From Spirochaetales bacterium (GTDB lineage Bacteria > Spirochaetota > Spirochaetia > CADAEX01): a stretch of 64,000 bases of DNA. Shown here piece by piece: positions 1 through 7,173 of the stretch (the stretch's first letter is position 1; every line of letters begins with the position of its first letter). Both the position numbers and the translations under genes were made by a program. The stretch is taken from positions 57,171-121,170 of the forward strand of contig JACKPD010000006.1 of NCBI GenBank assembly GCA_024233785.1. Reading direction: 5' to 3'. Under the pieces are notes generated by a model. The model was not told the origin of the DNA. It worked only from the letters and a program-made list of their open reading frames with translations, and did no database searches.

Positions 1-939
1 ATATTTTGTCGCAGGCAATAGCAATGTGCCGCAAACCGTGCCGTGAGGAATTGCTGAAAACCCGCCGGCAGGGGACGCTATCCCGTGCACAACTCCAAGG
101 CCCGCGGCAGTAAGGGTAATCCCTGAAACATAAGCGGCCCAGGCCATTGCGGCCCTTCCGGCAACATCACTTCCGTTAAAAACCGCCTTTTCAATATTCA
201 TCCCCGCAGCTTTAAGTGCGGCAGATGCAAGCGAATCTGTATATACAGAAGCTTTTACCGAGACAAAAGACTCAAGAAGCTGGGTCACAGCATCCATACC
301 GGAGGAAGCTGTGATTTCAGGCGGGCAGGAGATCATAAGCTCAGGGTCAATTACAGCATAATCCGGCACCATGGATTCATGCCTTAACGATTTTTTAAAA
401 CCTGCCTCCCCCACACTGCTTATAACAGAGTTTTTTGTAGCCTCCGATCCCGTACCTGAAGTTGTAGGTACCGCGATAAACGGCAGCTTTGGCCCTTTAA
501 GGTGCAGGGTACCTACCCCTTCAAGGTAATCCCGGACACTTCCGCTGTGCAGAGCCATAACGGAAGCCGCCTTACCCGCGTCAATTACACTACCCCCCCC
601 AATTGCAGCGGTGATTGTGACATTGTTTCTTTTCATCTCCTCCACTGCATCATCAACCATTGAAGGATCAGGTTCTCCGGGTATGGCAAAAAAAACAACT
701 TTTCTGCCGCTTCCGGTGAGCATTCTGTATATTTTATCCCGGAACCCTGTTTTTTGAAGAAAGGAAGAGCCGGTAAATACAGCAGCCGTTCCATTACCTG
801 GTGAAGAGACTATTTTCTCAAGAGAAGAGACACTTCCCCTTCCAAAATAAAGCTGCGGTGTGCGGGAGACTTGAAAATTATCATCGAATTTCAATTCCGC
901 ATTGAAAGATACATCGTAATTTTTGTTATTATAGCGCAT
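1..939 (-). CDS. Iron-containing alcohol dehydrogenase, C-terminus cut by window edge
   Basis: The minus frame stays open from the ATG at 939 to base 1, giving 313 codons of a protein that continues outside the window. It reads as a group III (iron-type) NAD(P)-dependent alcohol dehydrogenase: the dinucleotide-binding GGGSVIDAGK, then PTTSGTGSEAT, then SSGMDAVTQLLES, then VHGIASPAGG and IPHGTVCG. The metal ligands Asp (in GMDAVTQ) and the two late His are present, but the usual His four residues after the Asp is Gln; related family members may share this, and it could alter metal choice. An AGGGG ribosome site lies about 11 bases upstream. It is the last visible gene of a minus-strand series, 30 bases after the HD hydrolase. 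The substrate cannot be told. Confidence 0.88.
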   Translation of the reverse strand, partial: MRYNNKNYDVSFNAELKFDDNFQVSRTPQLYFGRGSVSSLEKIVSSPGNGTAAVFTGSSFLQKTGFRDKIYRMLTGSGRKVVFFAIPGEPDPSMVDDAVEEMKRNNVTITAAIGGGSVIDAGKAASVMALHSGSVRDYLEGVGTLHLKGPKLPFIAVPTTSGTGSEATKNSVISSVGEAGFKKSLRHESMVPDYAVIDPELMISCPPEITASSGMDAVTQLLESFVSVKASVYTDSLASAALKAAGMNIEKAVFNGSDVAGRAAMAWAAYVSGITLTAAGLGVVHGIASPAGGFSAIPHGTVCGTLLLPATKY

Positions 940-969
940 AACGGCTTAATCCCCTGTAAGACAGGCCTT

Positions 970-1548
970 TTAAAGATTTCCCTTAAGGCCTATTTCCTGT
1001 GCAGCTTTCCTCATCCCTTCTATTGTCTGAGTAATAATTTCCGGCAGCTCCATTCCAAGCATCTGCGCCCCGTTTTCAATTACAGACCGGTCCACACCGG
1101 CAGCGAATCTTTTGTCTTTCCATTTTTTCATTACAGATTTTGCTGAAGTATCAAGAACGCTTTTCGAAGGCCTTACCATTGCGGTAGTAGCTACAAGCCC
1201 GGTCAGCTCGTCTATGGTATATAATATTTTTTCCATTCTGCTTTCAGGTTTTACATCTGAACAGATTCCCCAGCCGTGACTTACAACAGCCCTAATATAA
1301 TCTTCCGGCCAAAGCTCTTCCTCAAGTATTTCTTTTGTCTTACTGCAGTGCTGTTCAGGATATTTTTCATAATCAAGATCATGGATAAGCCCGATAATCC
1401 CCCATTTCTCAGCATCTTCATTTTCAAGTACGGCAAAATGTCTCATCACAGATTCAACTGCAAAAGCGTGTTTTATAAGACTGTCACTCTGATTATATTT
1501 TTTAAGCAGGGTCAAAGCTGCTTCCCTGTCTGGTATATTCCGGCTCAT
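970..1548 (-). CDS. HD-domain metal-dependent hydrolase
   Basis: This 192-residue protein carries an HD phosphohydrolase core: an early His (in SLIKHAFAVESVMRHF), the metal-binding pair in GLIHDLDYEKYPEQH, and a later His in VVSHGWG. Members of this superfamily hydrolyse phosphate esters or nucleotides; the substrate here is unknown. The frame extends upstream to 1629, but I chose the ATG at 1548. It is preceded by a strong GGGAGGAAGG ribosome site and overlaps the stop of the upstream cysteine-cluster gene as ATGA. This indicates translational coupling to that gene and co-transcription towards the alcohol dehydrogenase. Confidence 0.82.
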   Translation of the reverse strand: MSRNIPDREAALTLLKKYNQSDSLIKHAFAVESVMRHFAVLENEDAEKWGIIGLIHDLDYEKYPEQHCSKTKEILEEELWPEDYIRAVVSHGWGICSDVKPESRMEKILYTIDELTGLVATTAMVRPSKSVLDTSAKSVMKKWKDKRFAAGVDRSVIENGAQMLGMELPEIITQTIEGMRKAAQEIGLKGNL

Positions 1549-1847
1549 CCTTCCTCCCGATACTTTGTAAGTATTTTTGTAAATATTTTTAAAAAACCGC
1601 CTTTCCTGAAAAAAACAACATACCCGCAATCATCAGGCAGATAGCTGCTGAAAAGCGCATGAAATATTGTCATTTTTCTGCATTCGCGGCACAGTATAAA
1701 CCTTTTCTCATAGACAAGGCACCGGTTCGACTCAATATCAAGATACTGGCACGGACTGTTCTTATCTATTATACAGTTCCCGTCGATAACTTTTTTTTTC
1801 AGGCAGCAGATGCCGCATTTATTGCAGAGATTCTCCCACCATTTCAT
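1545..1847 (-). CDS. Cysteine-cluster (YkgJ/YcgN-like) metal-binding protein
   Basis: The 100-residue product begins with CNKCGICCLKK and continues with a second cysteine group (CQYLD...RCLVYEKRFILCRECRKM). This is the layout of the small zinc/iron-chelating cysteine-cluster family (YkgJ/UPF0153-like). No catalytic role is established for such proteins; metal or iron-sulfur binding is inferred from the cysteines. It starts 12 bases after the stop of the large NHL/VWA gene and its stop overlaps the next start by four bases, so it belongs to the same transcript. Confidence 0.72.
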   Translation of the reverse strand: MKWWENLCNKCGICCLKKKVIDGNCIIDKNSPCQYLDIESNRCLVYEKRFILCRECRKMTIFHALFSSYLPDDCGYVVFFRKGGFLKIFTKILTKYREEG

Positions 1848-1859
1848 ATTTAATACCGG

Positions 1860-3908
1860 CTACTGGCCCGCGGCAAAATAGCCCATTTCATCCCGTCCGC
1901 TTTTTTTATTGTAGACAGTTTCAAGTTTTACCGGTATATATTTACGGCCGAACTCTTCAAAGCTTTTTGATCTGTATTCAAGCAGATAATAGCTGCTTGC
2001 CGAATCTCTTATGACATTTGCGATTTCACCTATTCCATCCGGCTCATAAATGTAGTAACTGGATCCGCCTGTTTCCCTGCACAGATAATCAAGTTCTTCG
2101 TTAACAGCGCCTGGTTCAAAATATATATAATAAAAATTTATGTTATTGTTCCTCAGGTACTGCATGATATCTACAAGCCTGTACTGATCAAATTTAAAAA
2201 GCGACGGTTTGCCTGAATAAAGAAACACAACAGCCTTTTTATCCATACTCCTTACAATCTGTGAAGCGCCTAGCCTGATGCCGGCTCCAAGCGCAAATTC
2301 CGAAGAATAGGACGTGCTCTGCAGAATATTATTTATTACATCTTCTTTCTCTGTTTTCTCATCAGCAATCATCGCGGCATTCCTGCCGGCTGAAATAAGC
2401 CTGATCCTGTCGGTGGTTTTAAATGAACCGTAAAGTTCATTGATGGTTTTCCTTAAGACATCCTTCTTTTCTGTCATGTATACTGATTCTTCAAAAACAA
2501 TGGAAATGTCTGCTGTTTTTGACTGATTTCCCTGAAAAACAAGGGACAAGTCATCCGGATATTTCCCGTCCTCTGATATTCTGAAGTTGCCTTTTTCAAG
2601 GCCGATAACAGGCTGACCGTTTCTTTTTTCTATACTTGCAAGCAGTCTTACATTGGGAAATTTCGCCTCATCAATACTGTCTATCCTGACAAACAACCCT
2701 TCATACACAGATTCAATATCGGAGAGAAACATTATACTGTTATTGTTGAAATCAGAAGCCATAAGGTCGTTGTTTACATTATATCTTGCAAAGGCCAGAC
2801 GCCCCTGCCTGCCTGCTTCGAATATTACTTCAGCATGTTCAAGCTCCAGATTAAAAACAACTATACGGTCAGTATCCGCTACAAGGAGGGAATTTCCGCT
2901 GCCCGCAGATATCCCTTCCGGGCCGTGAAAAATTCCCCGTCCGACAGTCTTTATAAAATTACCGCTGTGATCAAATATATCAATAGATTTTCTGTCAAGA
3001 TCAGCTACACAGACCATATCATCAATAACCGCTACTCCGGTAGGCCCTTTAAGACCTTGATATCTGCCTGATGATTTTCCAAAACTTAGTATGAACTGGC
3101 CGTCATAATCAAATTTTGAAACCCTTTTATTCCCCCAGTCAGAAACATAGATATAGCCGTTTCCGCTGTCTGCAAGGTACTGCGGCCCCAAAAGCTCTCC
3201 GCTCCCGCTTCCCCTTTGCCCGAATTTCCTTTCTATCCGTCCTCCAAGAGTAAGCTTTGTTATCTGGTTGCCTGAATATTCGCTGACAAAAAGTGACCCG
3301 TCTTTAGCGCTTATTACATCAAAAGGATTATTTATAACCCCAAGGCCCCCTTTTATCCTGCTCAGAAGTCTTCCATTGGCGTTAAAAACAACAAGTTCAT
3401 TTGTGACAAAACTCGCAACGATAAAATCACCGCCGGGAAGAGGGAGCACTGCCCCGGGACGTCTGAAATACCGTCCGTCTTCCCCGCTTCCCCCTTTTAT
3501 CTCTTTTTCAATTATCAGTTTTTTTGCGTTCTGAGGAATATCATAAATCCGGCGTTTTGATGAAATTATTTCCATTTTATTATCAAGATTTGTGGATCTG
3601 TATCCCGAATCAATCAGGGCCTTCCAGACAGACATGGCGGTATCCTCAAGGCCGGACATGTAATAAGCTCTTCCGAGCCATTCTCTTGAAAGATAGTCCT
3701 GGGGATTGTATGAAACCGCTTTTTCAAATGAGAATATTGCCTTGTTGTAATACCCTGTGTAAAAAGACTTTACCCCCCATTTAAATTCATCAAAACCCTG
3801 GGAAATATCCATAAAATTCTGGGGGGATGCTGTAAATACTGAGTAGAGAAATATTACAATAGAAATGGTTAATATATGAAATCGGCGTGATGATCTGGTT
3901 TTTTTCAC
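1860..3908 (-). CDS. Secreted TPR / NHL-propeller / VWA-like protein
   Basis: The 682-residue product starts with a basic n-region and a hydrophobic helix (residues about 11-27), so it is exported, probably to the periplasm or envelope. Residues about 45-95 form a TPR-like pair (YYNKAIFSFEKAVSYNP). From about 145 to 400 there are repeated NHL strands of a six-bladed propeller (GPQYLADSGNGYIYVSDWGN, GPTGVAVIDDMVCVADLDRK). The last 220 residues resemble a von Willebrand A fold (TADISIVFEESVYM, then KKAVVFLYSGK), but the DxSxS metal site is absent. Such domain chains serve protein-protein contacts; no enzyme activity is expected. It follows a TPR gene and a 56-residue peptide gene in one operon. 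Confidence 0.78.
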   Translation of the reverse strand: MKKTRSSRRFHILTISIVIFLYSVFTASPQNFMDISQGFDEFKWGVKSFYTGYYNKAIFSFEKAVSYNPQDYLSREWLGRAYYMSGLEDTAMSVWKALIDSGYRSTNLDNKMEIISSKRRIYDIPQNAKKLIIEKEIKGGSGEDGRYFRRPGAVLPLPGGDFIVASFVTNELVVFNANGRLLSRIKGGLGVINNPFDVISAKDGSLFVSEYSGNQITKLTLGGRIERKFGQRGSGSGELLGPQYLADSGNGYIYVSDWGNKRVSKFDYDGQFILSFGKSSGRYQGLKGPTGVAVIDDMVCVADLDRKSIDIFDHSGNFIKTVGRGIFHGPEGISAGSGNSLLVADTDRIVVFNLELEHAEVIFEAGRQGRLAFARYNVNNDLMASDFNNNSIMFLSDIESVYEGLFVRIDSIDEAKFPNVRLLASIEKRNGQPVIGLEKGNFRISEDGKYPDDLSLVFQGNQSKTADISIVFEESVYMTEKKDVLRKTINELYGSFKTTDRIRLISAGRNAAMIADEKTEKEDVINNILQSTSYSSEFALGAGIRLGASQIVRSMDKKAVVFLYSGKPSLFKFDQYRLVDIMQYLRNNNINFYYIYFEPGAVNEELDYLCRETGGSSYYIYEPDGIGEIANVIRDSASSYYLLEYRSKSFEEFGRKYIPVKLETVYNKKSGRDEMGYFAAGQ

Positions 3909-3953
3909 AGAAACATTATGCAGTATGTAAGTTTTTTTGTCCAGAATTAATAC

Positions 3954-4124
3954 TTAAACCAGAAAATCAACTTCACTGTCATCTGTTACAGCGCTTAAAT
4001 CTCCCTTTACTCCAAGGAAAAGAAGTCCTTTCAGGTCTTTGTCATCGATCAGGGAATCTTGTTCCGGAAGTTTAGGCATTTTATGCGTCTGGCTGACAGG
4101 AATATCTTTTATACTTTCAACCAT
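3954..4124 (-). CDS. Small 56-residue protein in the surE-TPR-NHL operon
   Basis: A short frame starts at the ATG at 4124 after a good ribosome site (AAGGAGAG, about 8 bases upstream) and reads 56 codons to a TAA at 3954. The product starts MVESIKDIPVSQ and ends DDSEVDFLV; it is acidic and has no signal peptide, membrane helix or cysteine. It fills what would otherwise be a 256-base hole between two genes on the same strand, 40 bases after the TPR gene and 45 bases before the NHL/VWA gene. I do not recognise the family. The ribosome site and position are the evidence that it is real. Confidence 0.6.
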   Translation of the reverse strand: MVESIKDIPVSQTHKMPKLPEQDSLIDDKDLKGLLFLGVKGDLSAVTDDSEVDFLV

Positions 4125-4164
4125 AATCCTGCTCTCCTTATACAGGCATTATCGGCTTTATCAA

Positions 4165-4836
4165 TTATTTTCTTGAATCCATCACCTGTTTCAGGTGTTT
4201 TGCAACAATCCTGTTCCCTTTGGATTTATCAAAGGCAATCCGCAGATATTCAAGAGACTCATCTGTTTTACCGTTTTTAAACAGGGCCCAGCCCAGAGAA
4301 TCAAGATACGGATAGTGCTCAGGCGATTTTTCTACAGCCCTGCGGCAGTATACAACGGCTTTTTTAGGATCAATATTTTCATCAGCAAGAATATAACCGA
4401 TTGAATTAAGAGTGGAAGCATGTTCAGGGTCAAGTTCAAGCGCTTTTTCATAGTATTCCATGGATTTTTCTGTATTATTCTGATGATAATGGATATATCC
4501 GTAAGAGCAATATACCTGTACAGATTCATATCCGTCTTCAATAAGCCGCTTAAGTTCAAAATCTGCCATCCTGAACTGTTCCGTAATAGCGTAAATATAA
4601 CACAGGACCATTCTGCACTGATAAATGTAAAGGACATTGGAATGGGAAGTTATAACCTGTTCAAGAAACAGCACAGCTTCATCATACTGCTTCAGCTGGG
4701 TGTAACAAAGCCCGAGGTAGTATGACAGGTCAGCGTTATCCTCAAGATTATGCTCCGATTTTAGAAGTTCCTTGAGTGCCTTGTCATACTTTTTTTCCCG
4801 GTAAAGCCTTACAGCTTTCTGGAAATTATTATCCAT
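4165..4836 (-). CDS. Tetratricopeptide-repeat protein
   Basis: The product has 223 residues and is almost wholly tetratricopeptide repeats; clear units include KYDKALKELLKSEHNL, QYDEAVLFLEQVITSH, KSMEYYEKALELDPEHAS and KAVVYCRRAVEKSPEHYP. It has no signal peptide, so a cytoplasmic scaffold is most likely. The open frame extends to 4887, but the ATG at 4836 (MDNNFQKAV) is preferred: it has AGGAAAAG just upstream and overlaps the end of surE by only 8 bases, implying coupled translation. Its partner is unknown; the NHL/VWA protein encoded downstream also carries TPR units. Confidence 0.8.
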   Translation of the reverse strand: MDNNFQKAVRLYREKKYDKALKELLKSEHNLEDNADLSYYLGLCYTQLKQYDEAVLFLEQVITSHSNVLYIYQCRMVLCYIYAITEQFRMADFELKRLIEDGYESVQVYCSYGYIHYHQNNTEKSMEYYEKALELDPEHASTLNSIGYILADENIDPKKAVVYCRRAVEKSPEHYPYLDSLGWALFKNGKTDESLEYLRIAFDKSKGNRIVAKHLKQVMDSRK

Positions 4837-5590
4837 GACTTTTCCTGCTGAAAATATTTTTATACAGATGTCCTGTATCATTATCAATAAGCGGCTGAAG
4901 CAGCACAGGCGATATTGATATCATACCATTATCAACAGCATAACAGTCAGTTCCGAATTTGTCATCATGTGATATCTTTTTTATTTCAAGAGTTATGTCA
5001 ATGGTACCGTTTTTCTCAAAACCGCCGTGCCCTATATGCTCTTCATAAAACCGCCTTGCAGGGCTTGTTATCATAACCTCGTGAAGGAGAACAGGCGTGC
5101 TTGGAACATTGATGTTGATAAAATGATATTCATTCCAGTTTGAATAAAATGTTTCGATATTATCAGCTAAAAATGATGCTGCTTTTCCAAAAAAAAAGGG
5201 CTCGATGTGTGATGTTACTGATACGGCTACACCGGGAACACCCATAATCGCGGCCTGTCTTGCAGCTGCTGCGGTACCTGAATAAATTATATCTGTGCCC
5301 AGATTCGGCCCCAGATTGATACCTGATACAACAATATCCGGGAAAAAGCCGTCAATTATTCCATGCAGGGTTCTGTGAACGCAATCTGCCGGAGTTCCGC
5401 TGCAGCTGTAGTGGGTATTGTCCATTTTTATTATTTTTACATTCCCGTGAAAGGTAAGTGAATTGGAAAATCCGCTTCTTTCTTCCGCCGGGGCGACCAC
5501 AATAATTTCATGTTTTCCGGCAAGGCTATCTTCAACAGCTTTAAGTCCCGGGCTGTTTATCCCGTCATCATTTGTAAGGAGAATTTTCAT
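4829..5590 (-). CDS. surE: 5'/3'-nucleotidase SurE
   Basis: This is a 253-residue SurE acid phosphatase/nucleotidase, which removes phosphate from nucleoside 5'- or 3'-monophosphates in the cytoplasm using a divalent metal. The N-terminal MKILLTNDDGINSPGL contains the family's double-Asp metal site (Asp8-Asp9), followed by a Ser near residue 40 (ERSGFSNSLTF) and the ligand region VSGINLGPNLGTD, all typical. Length matches the family. It starts 8 bases after the galactokinase-like gene and overlaps the following TPR gene. Confidence 0.95.
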   Translation of the reverse strand: MKILLTNDDGINSPGLKAVEDSLAGKHEIIVVAPAEERSGFSNSLTFHGNVKIIKMDNTHYSCSGTPADCVHRTLHGIIDGFFPDIVVSGINLGPNLGTDIIYSGTAAAARQAAIMGVPGVAVSVTSHIEPFFFGKAASFLADNIETFYSNWNEYHFININVPSTPVLLHEVMITSPARRFYEEHIGHGGFEKNGTIDITLEIKKISHDDKFGTDCYAVDNGMISISPVLLQPLIDNDTGHLYKNIFSRKSHG

Positions 5591-5597
5591 ATTGCTT

Positions 5598-6752
5598 TCA
5601 GTCTAATGAATAAATAATCTTTGCGCCAGAGGAAACATTGCAGTTAAGCATATCAGCCTTAAATCCGAAGATTCTTTCGTATTCGTCCAGTTTTTCCCGG
5701 TACCGGTCAATTGCTGAATTTTTTATAAGTGTTATTGTACAGCCGCCGAATCCTGTCCCGGTTATTTTAGAACCGTAAATTCCCTCTATTTCCTGTGCCC
5801 TTTTCACAAGCCAGTCAATTTCAGGACAGGAGACCTCAAAATTATCCCTGAGGCTTTCATGGGACCTGTTCATCAGCTTGCCGAGTGTAATCATGTCGCC
5901 TTTTTTTATTGCGGTTCTGGATTCTTCTGTTCTTGTTATCTCATCAACTACATGCAGGCACCGTCTTCTTATATGCTCCGGGACAACTCCCATTCCATGA
6001 CGCAGGTCGCTGTTACTATAATCCCGGAGAGCAGTCCCGAATTTGAATGAATTAAGCCCTTCTACACATTTACGTGTGTCCCTGCGTCTTTCTTCCACCT
6101 CTTTATCAACAGGGATAAGAGGTACATTTGAGACTGTGAGAATAAGCGAAACATCTTTTCCGGGTACAGGCAGATATTCTACTGTGCAGGAACGGAGATC
6201 CACATACAGAAGTTTGTCATTCTGTCCGTAAAGCGCGGAATAAACCCCGGAAGGGACTTTACTCGATCCCAGGAATTTATCCTCGCCGTTATATATAATT
6301 TTTACAATTTCTTCGTTTGACAGATCAAGTTTAAACAAACCGGAAAGGGCAATTGCTGTTGCGGTTTCAATGGAAGAAGAAGAAGATAGTCCTATTCCCT
6401 GGGGAATATTGCCGGACAGTGTAACATCAAGCCCTTTAAAAACATGACCTGCATTTTCCATGGAAAAAATAACGCTTTTTATATAATTTGCCCAGCGGTC
6501 TTCCCGTTTATACTTTATATTTGCCGCAGATGTTCTTTTTCTTTCTGCAAAATCAACTGCATAAAAGCGGAGGGAATTGTCTTTTCGCCTTGAAATTGCA
6601 ACAAAAACCTTTAAATCAAGCGCTGCCTGGATCATAAATCCGTCATCAGAATCAACATGATTTCCCATAACAGTTACAGCCGCTGGAGCCTCAACTACAA
6701 TTTCAGGGTCTGAAACATACTCATCCTGGTGAAGAGATATGATTTTTTCCAT
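5598..6752 (-). CDS. Galactokinase-family GHMP protein with altered active site
   Basis: The 384-residue length and domain order fit galactokinase. Motif 1 is EAPAAVTVMGNHVDS, motif 2 the phosphate-binding GIGLSSSSSIETATA, and motif 3 ITGTGFGGCTITL. However, motif 1 of true galactokinases is APGRVNLIGEHTDYN; here the catalytic Arg is Ala and the sugar-binding Glu is Asn. Where galactokinases have GIMDQ with the catalytic Asp, this protein reads VPSGVYSALYGQ with no Asp. ATP binding looks intact while catalysis on galactose is doubtful. It could use another sugar or act as a sensor. No Shine-Dalgarno sequence precedes the ATG, and a promoter lies so close that the mRNA may be leaderless. Confidence 0.75.
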   Translation of the reverse strand: MEKIISLHQDEYVSDPEIVVEAPAAVTVMGNHVDSDDGFMIQAALDLKVFVAISRRKDNSLRFYAVDFAERKRTSAANIKYKREDRWANYIKSVIFSMENAGHVFKGLDVTLSGNIPQGIGLSSSSSIETATAIALSGLFKLDLSNEEIVKIIYNGEDKFLGSSKVPSGVYSALYGQNDKLLYVDLRSCTVEYLPVPGKDVSLILTVSNVPLIPVDKEVEERRRDTRKCVEGLNSFKFGTALRDYSNSDLRHGMGVVPEHIRRRCLHVVDEITRTEESRTAIKKGDMITLGKLMNRSHESLRDNFEVSCPEIDWLVKRAQEIEGIYGSKITGTGFGGCTITLIKNSAIDRYREKLDEYERIFGFKADMLNCNVSSGAKIIYSLD

Positions 6753-6760
6753 TGGTTTCT

Positions 6761-6789
6761 ATAATATATGAAAATTATTTAATGTGCAA
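6761..6789 (-). promoter_or_regulatory. Putative sigma70 promoter of the galactokinase-like/surE operon
   Basis: On the minus strand TTGCAC (6789-6784), a 17-base spacer and TATTAT (6766-6761) form a good sigma70 match. The -10 ends only 8 bases before the ATG at 6752, so transcription would begin at or next to the start codon. Confidence 0.5.
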
Positions 6790-6838
6790 CAAAAAAAGTT
6801 TTAGAGAATATTGAGTTTTTCGAGTTTTAAGACTGGTG

Positions 6839-6874
6839 AAAAAAAACACGCTTTCTGTTAAGTCAGCGTGTTTT
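6839..6874 (-). terminator. Rho-independent terminator after rpmE
   Basis: A 9-base-pair stem (6843-6851 with 6866-6874, arms AAAACACGC and GCGTGTTTT) and a 14-base loop are followed on the minus strand by a run of T. It ends the rho-rpmE transcript about 75 bases after rpmE. Confidence 0.8.
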
Positions 6875-6946
6875 AGTGTAAAGTTTTTATTCCTGGAAAA
6901 GGGTATCCCTGCCAGGCGCCTTTACATCGGGAATCTGAACCAGCAA

Positions 6947-7159
6947 TTATTTCTGGGGTTTTGCAACACCATATTTTCTGTTGAATCTTTCAACTCTTCC
7001 GGCTGTATCTACCAGTTTTTCCTTACCGGTAAAAAAAGGATGACAGTTTGAACAAATTTCAACCTGCAGGTCCTTAACAGTAGATCTGGTTGTTATTACA
7101 TTTCCGCATGCGCAGGTAATTGTTGTTTCAGCATATTCGGGATGAATATCTTTCTTCAT
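6947..7159 (-). CDS. rpmE: Ribosomal protein bL31, zinc-binding type
   Basis: A 70-residue bL31 of the 50S subunit, starting MKKDIHPEY. It keeps the zinc-ligand cysteines (CAC near residues 16-18 and CSNC near 37-40), so it is the C+ form that binds zinc. The C-terminal GRVERFNRKYG is typical. It lies 14 bases after rho with an AGGAGG-like ribosome site and is followed by a terminator. Confidence 0.96.
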   Translation of the reverse strand: MKKDIHPEYAETTITCACGNVITTRSTVKDLQVEICSNCHPFFTGKEKLVDTAGRVERFNRKYGVAKPQK

Positions 7160-7173
7160 TTTATATCCTCCAA

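Noticed and set aside
970..1629. Upstream extension of the HD hydrolase to 1629
   Set aside because: It would overlap the cysteine-cluster gene by 85 bases; the ATG at 1548 has a strong ribosome site and ATGA coupling.
1276..1644. Plus-strand frames opposite minus-strand genes over 1-16.9 kb
   Set aside because: They lack ribosome sites and domains, and lie opposite well-supported genes; treated as shadows.
6947..7159. Possibility that L31 is the zinc-free paralogue
   Set aside because: All four zinc-ligand cysteines are present.
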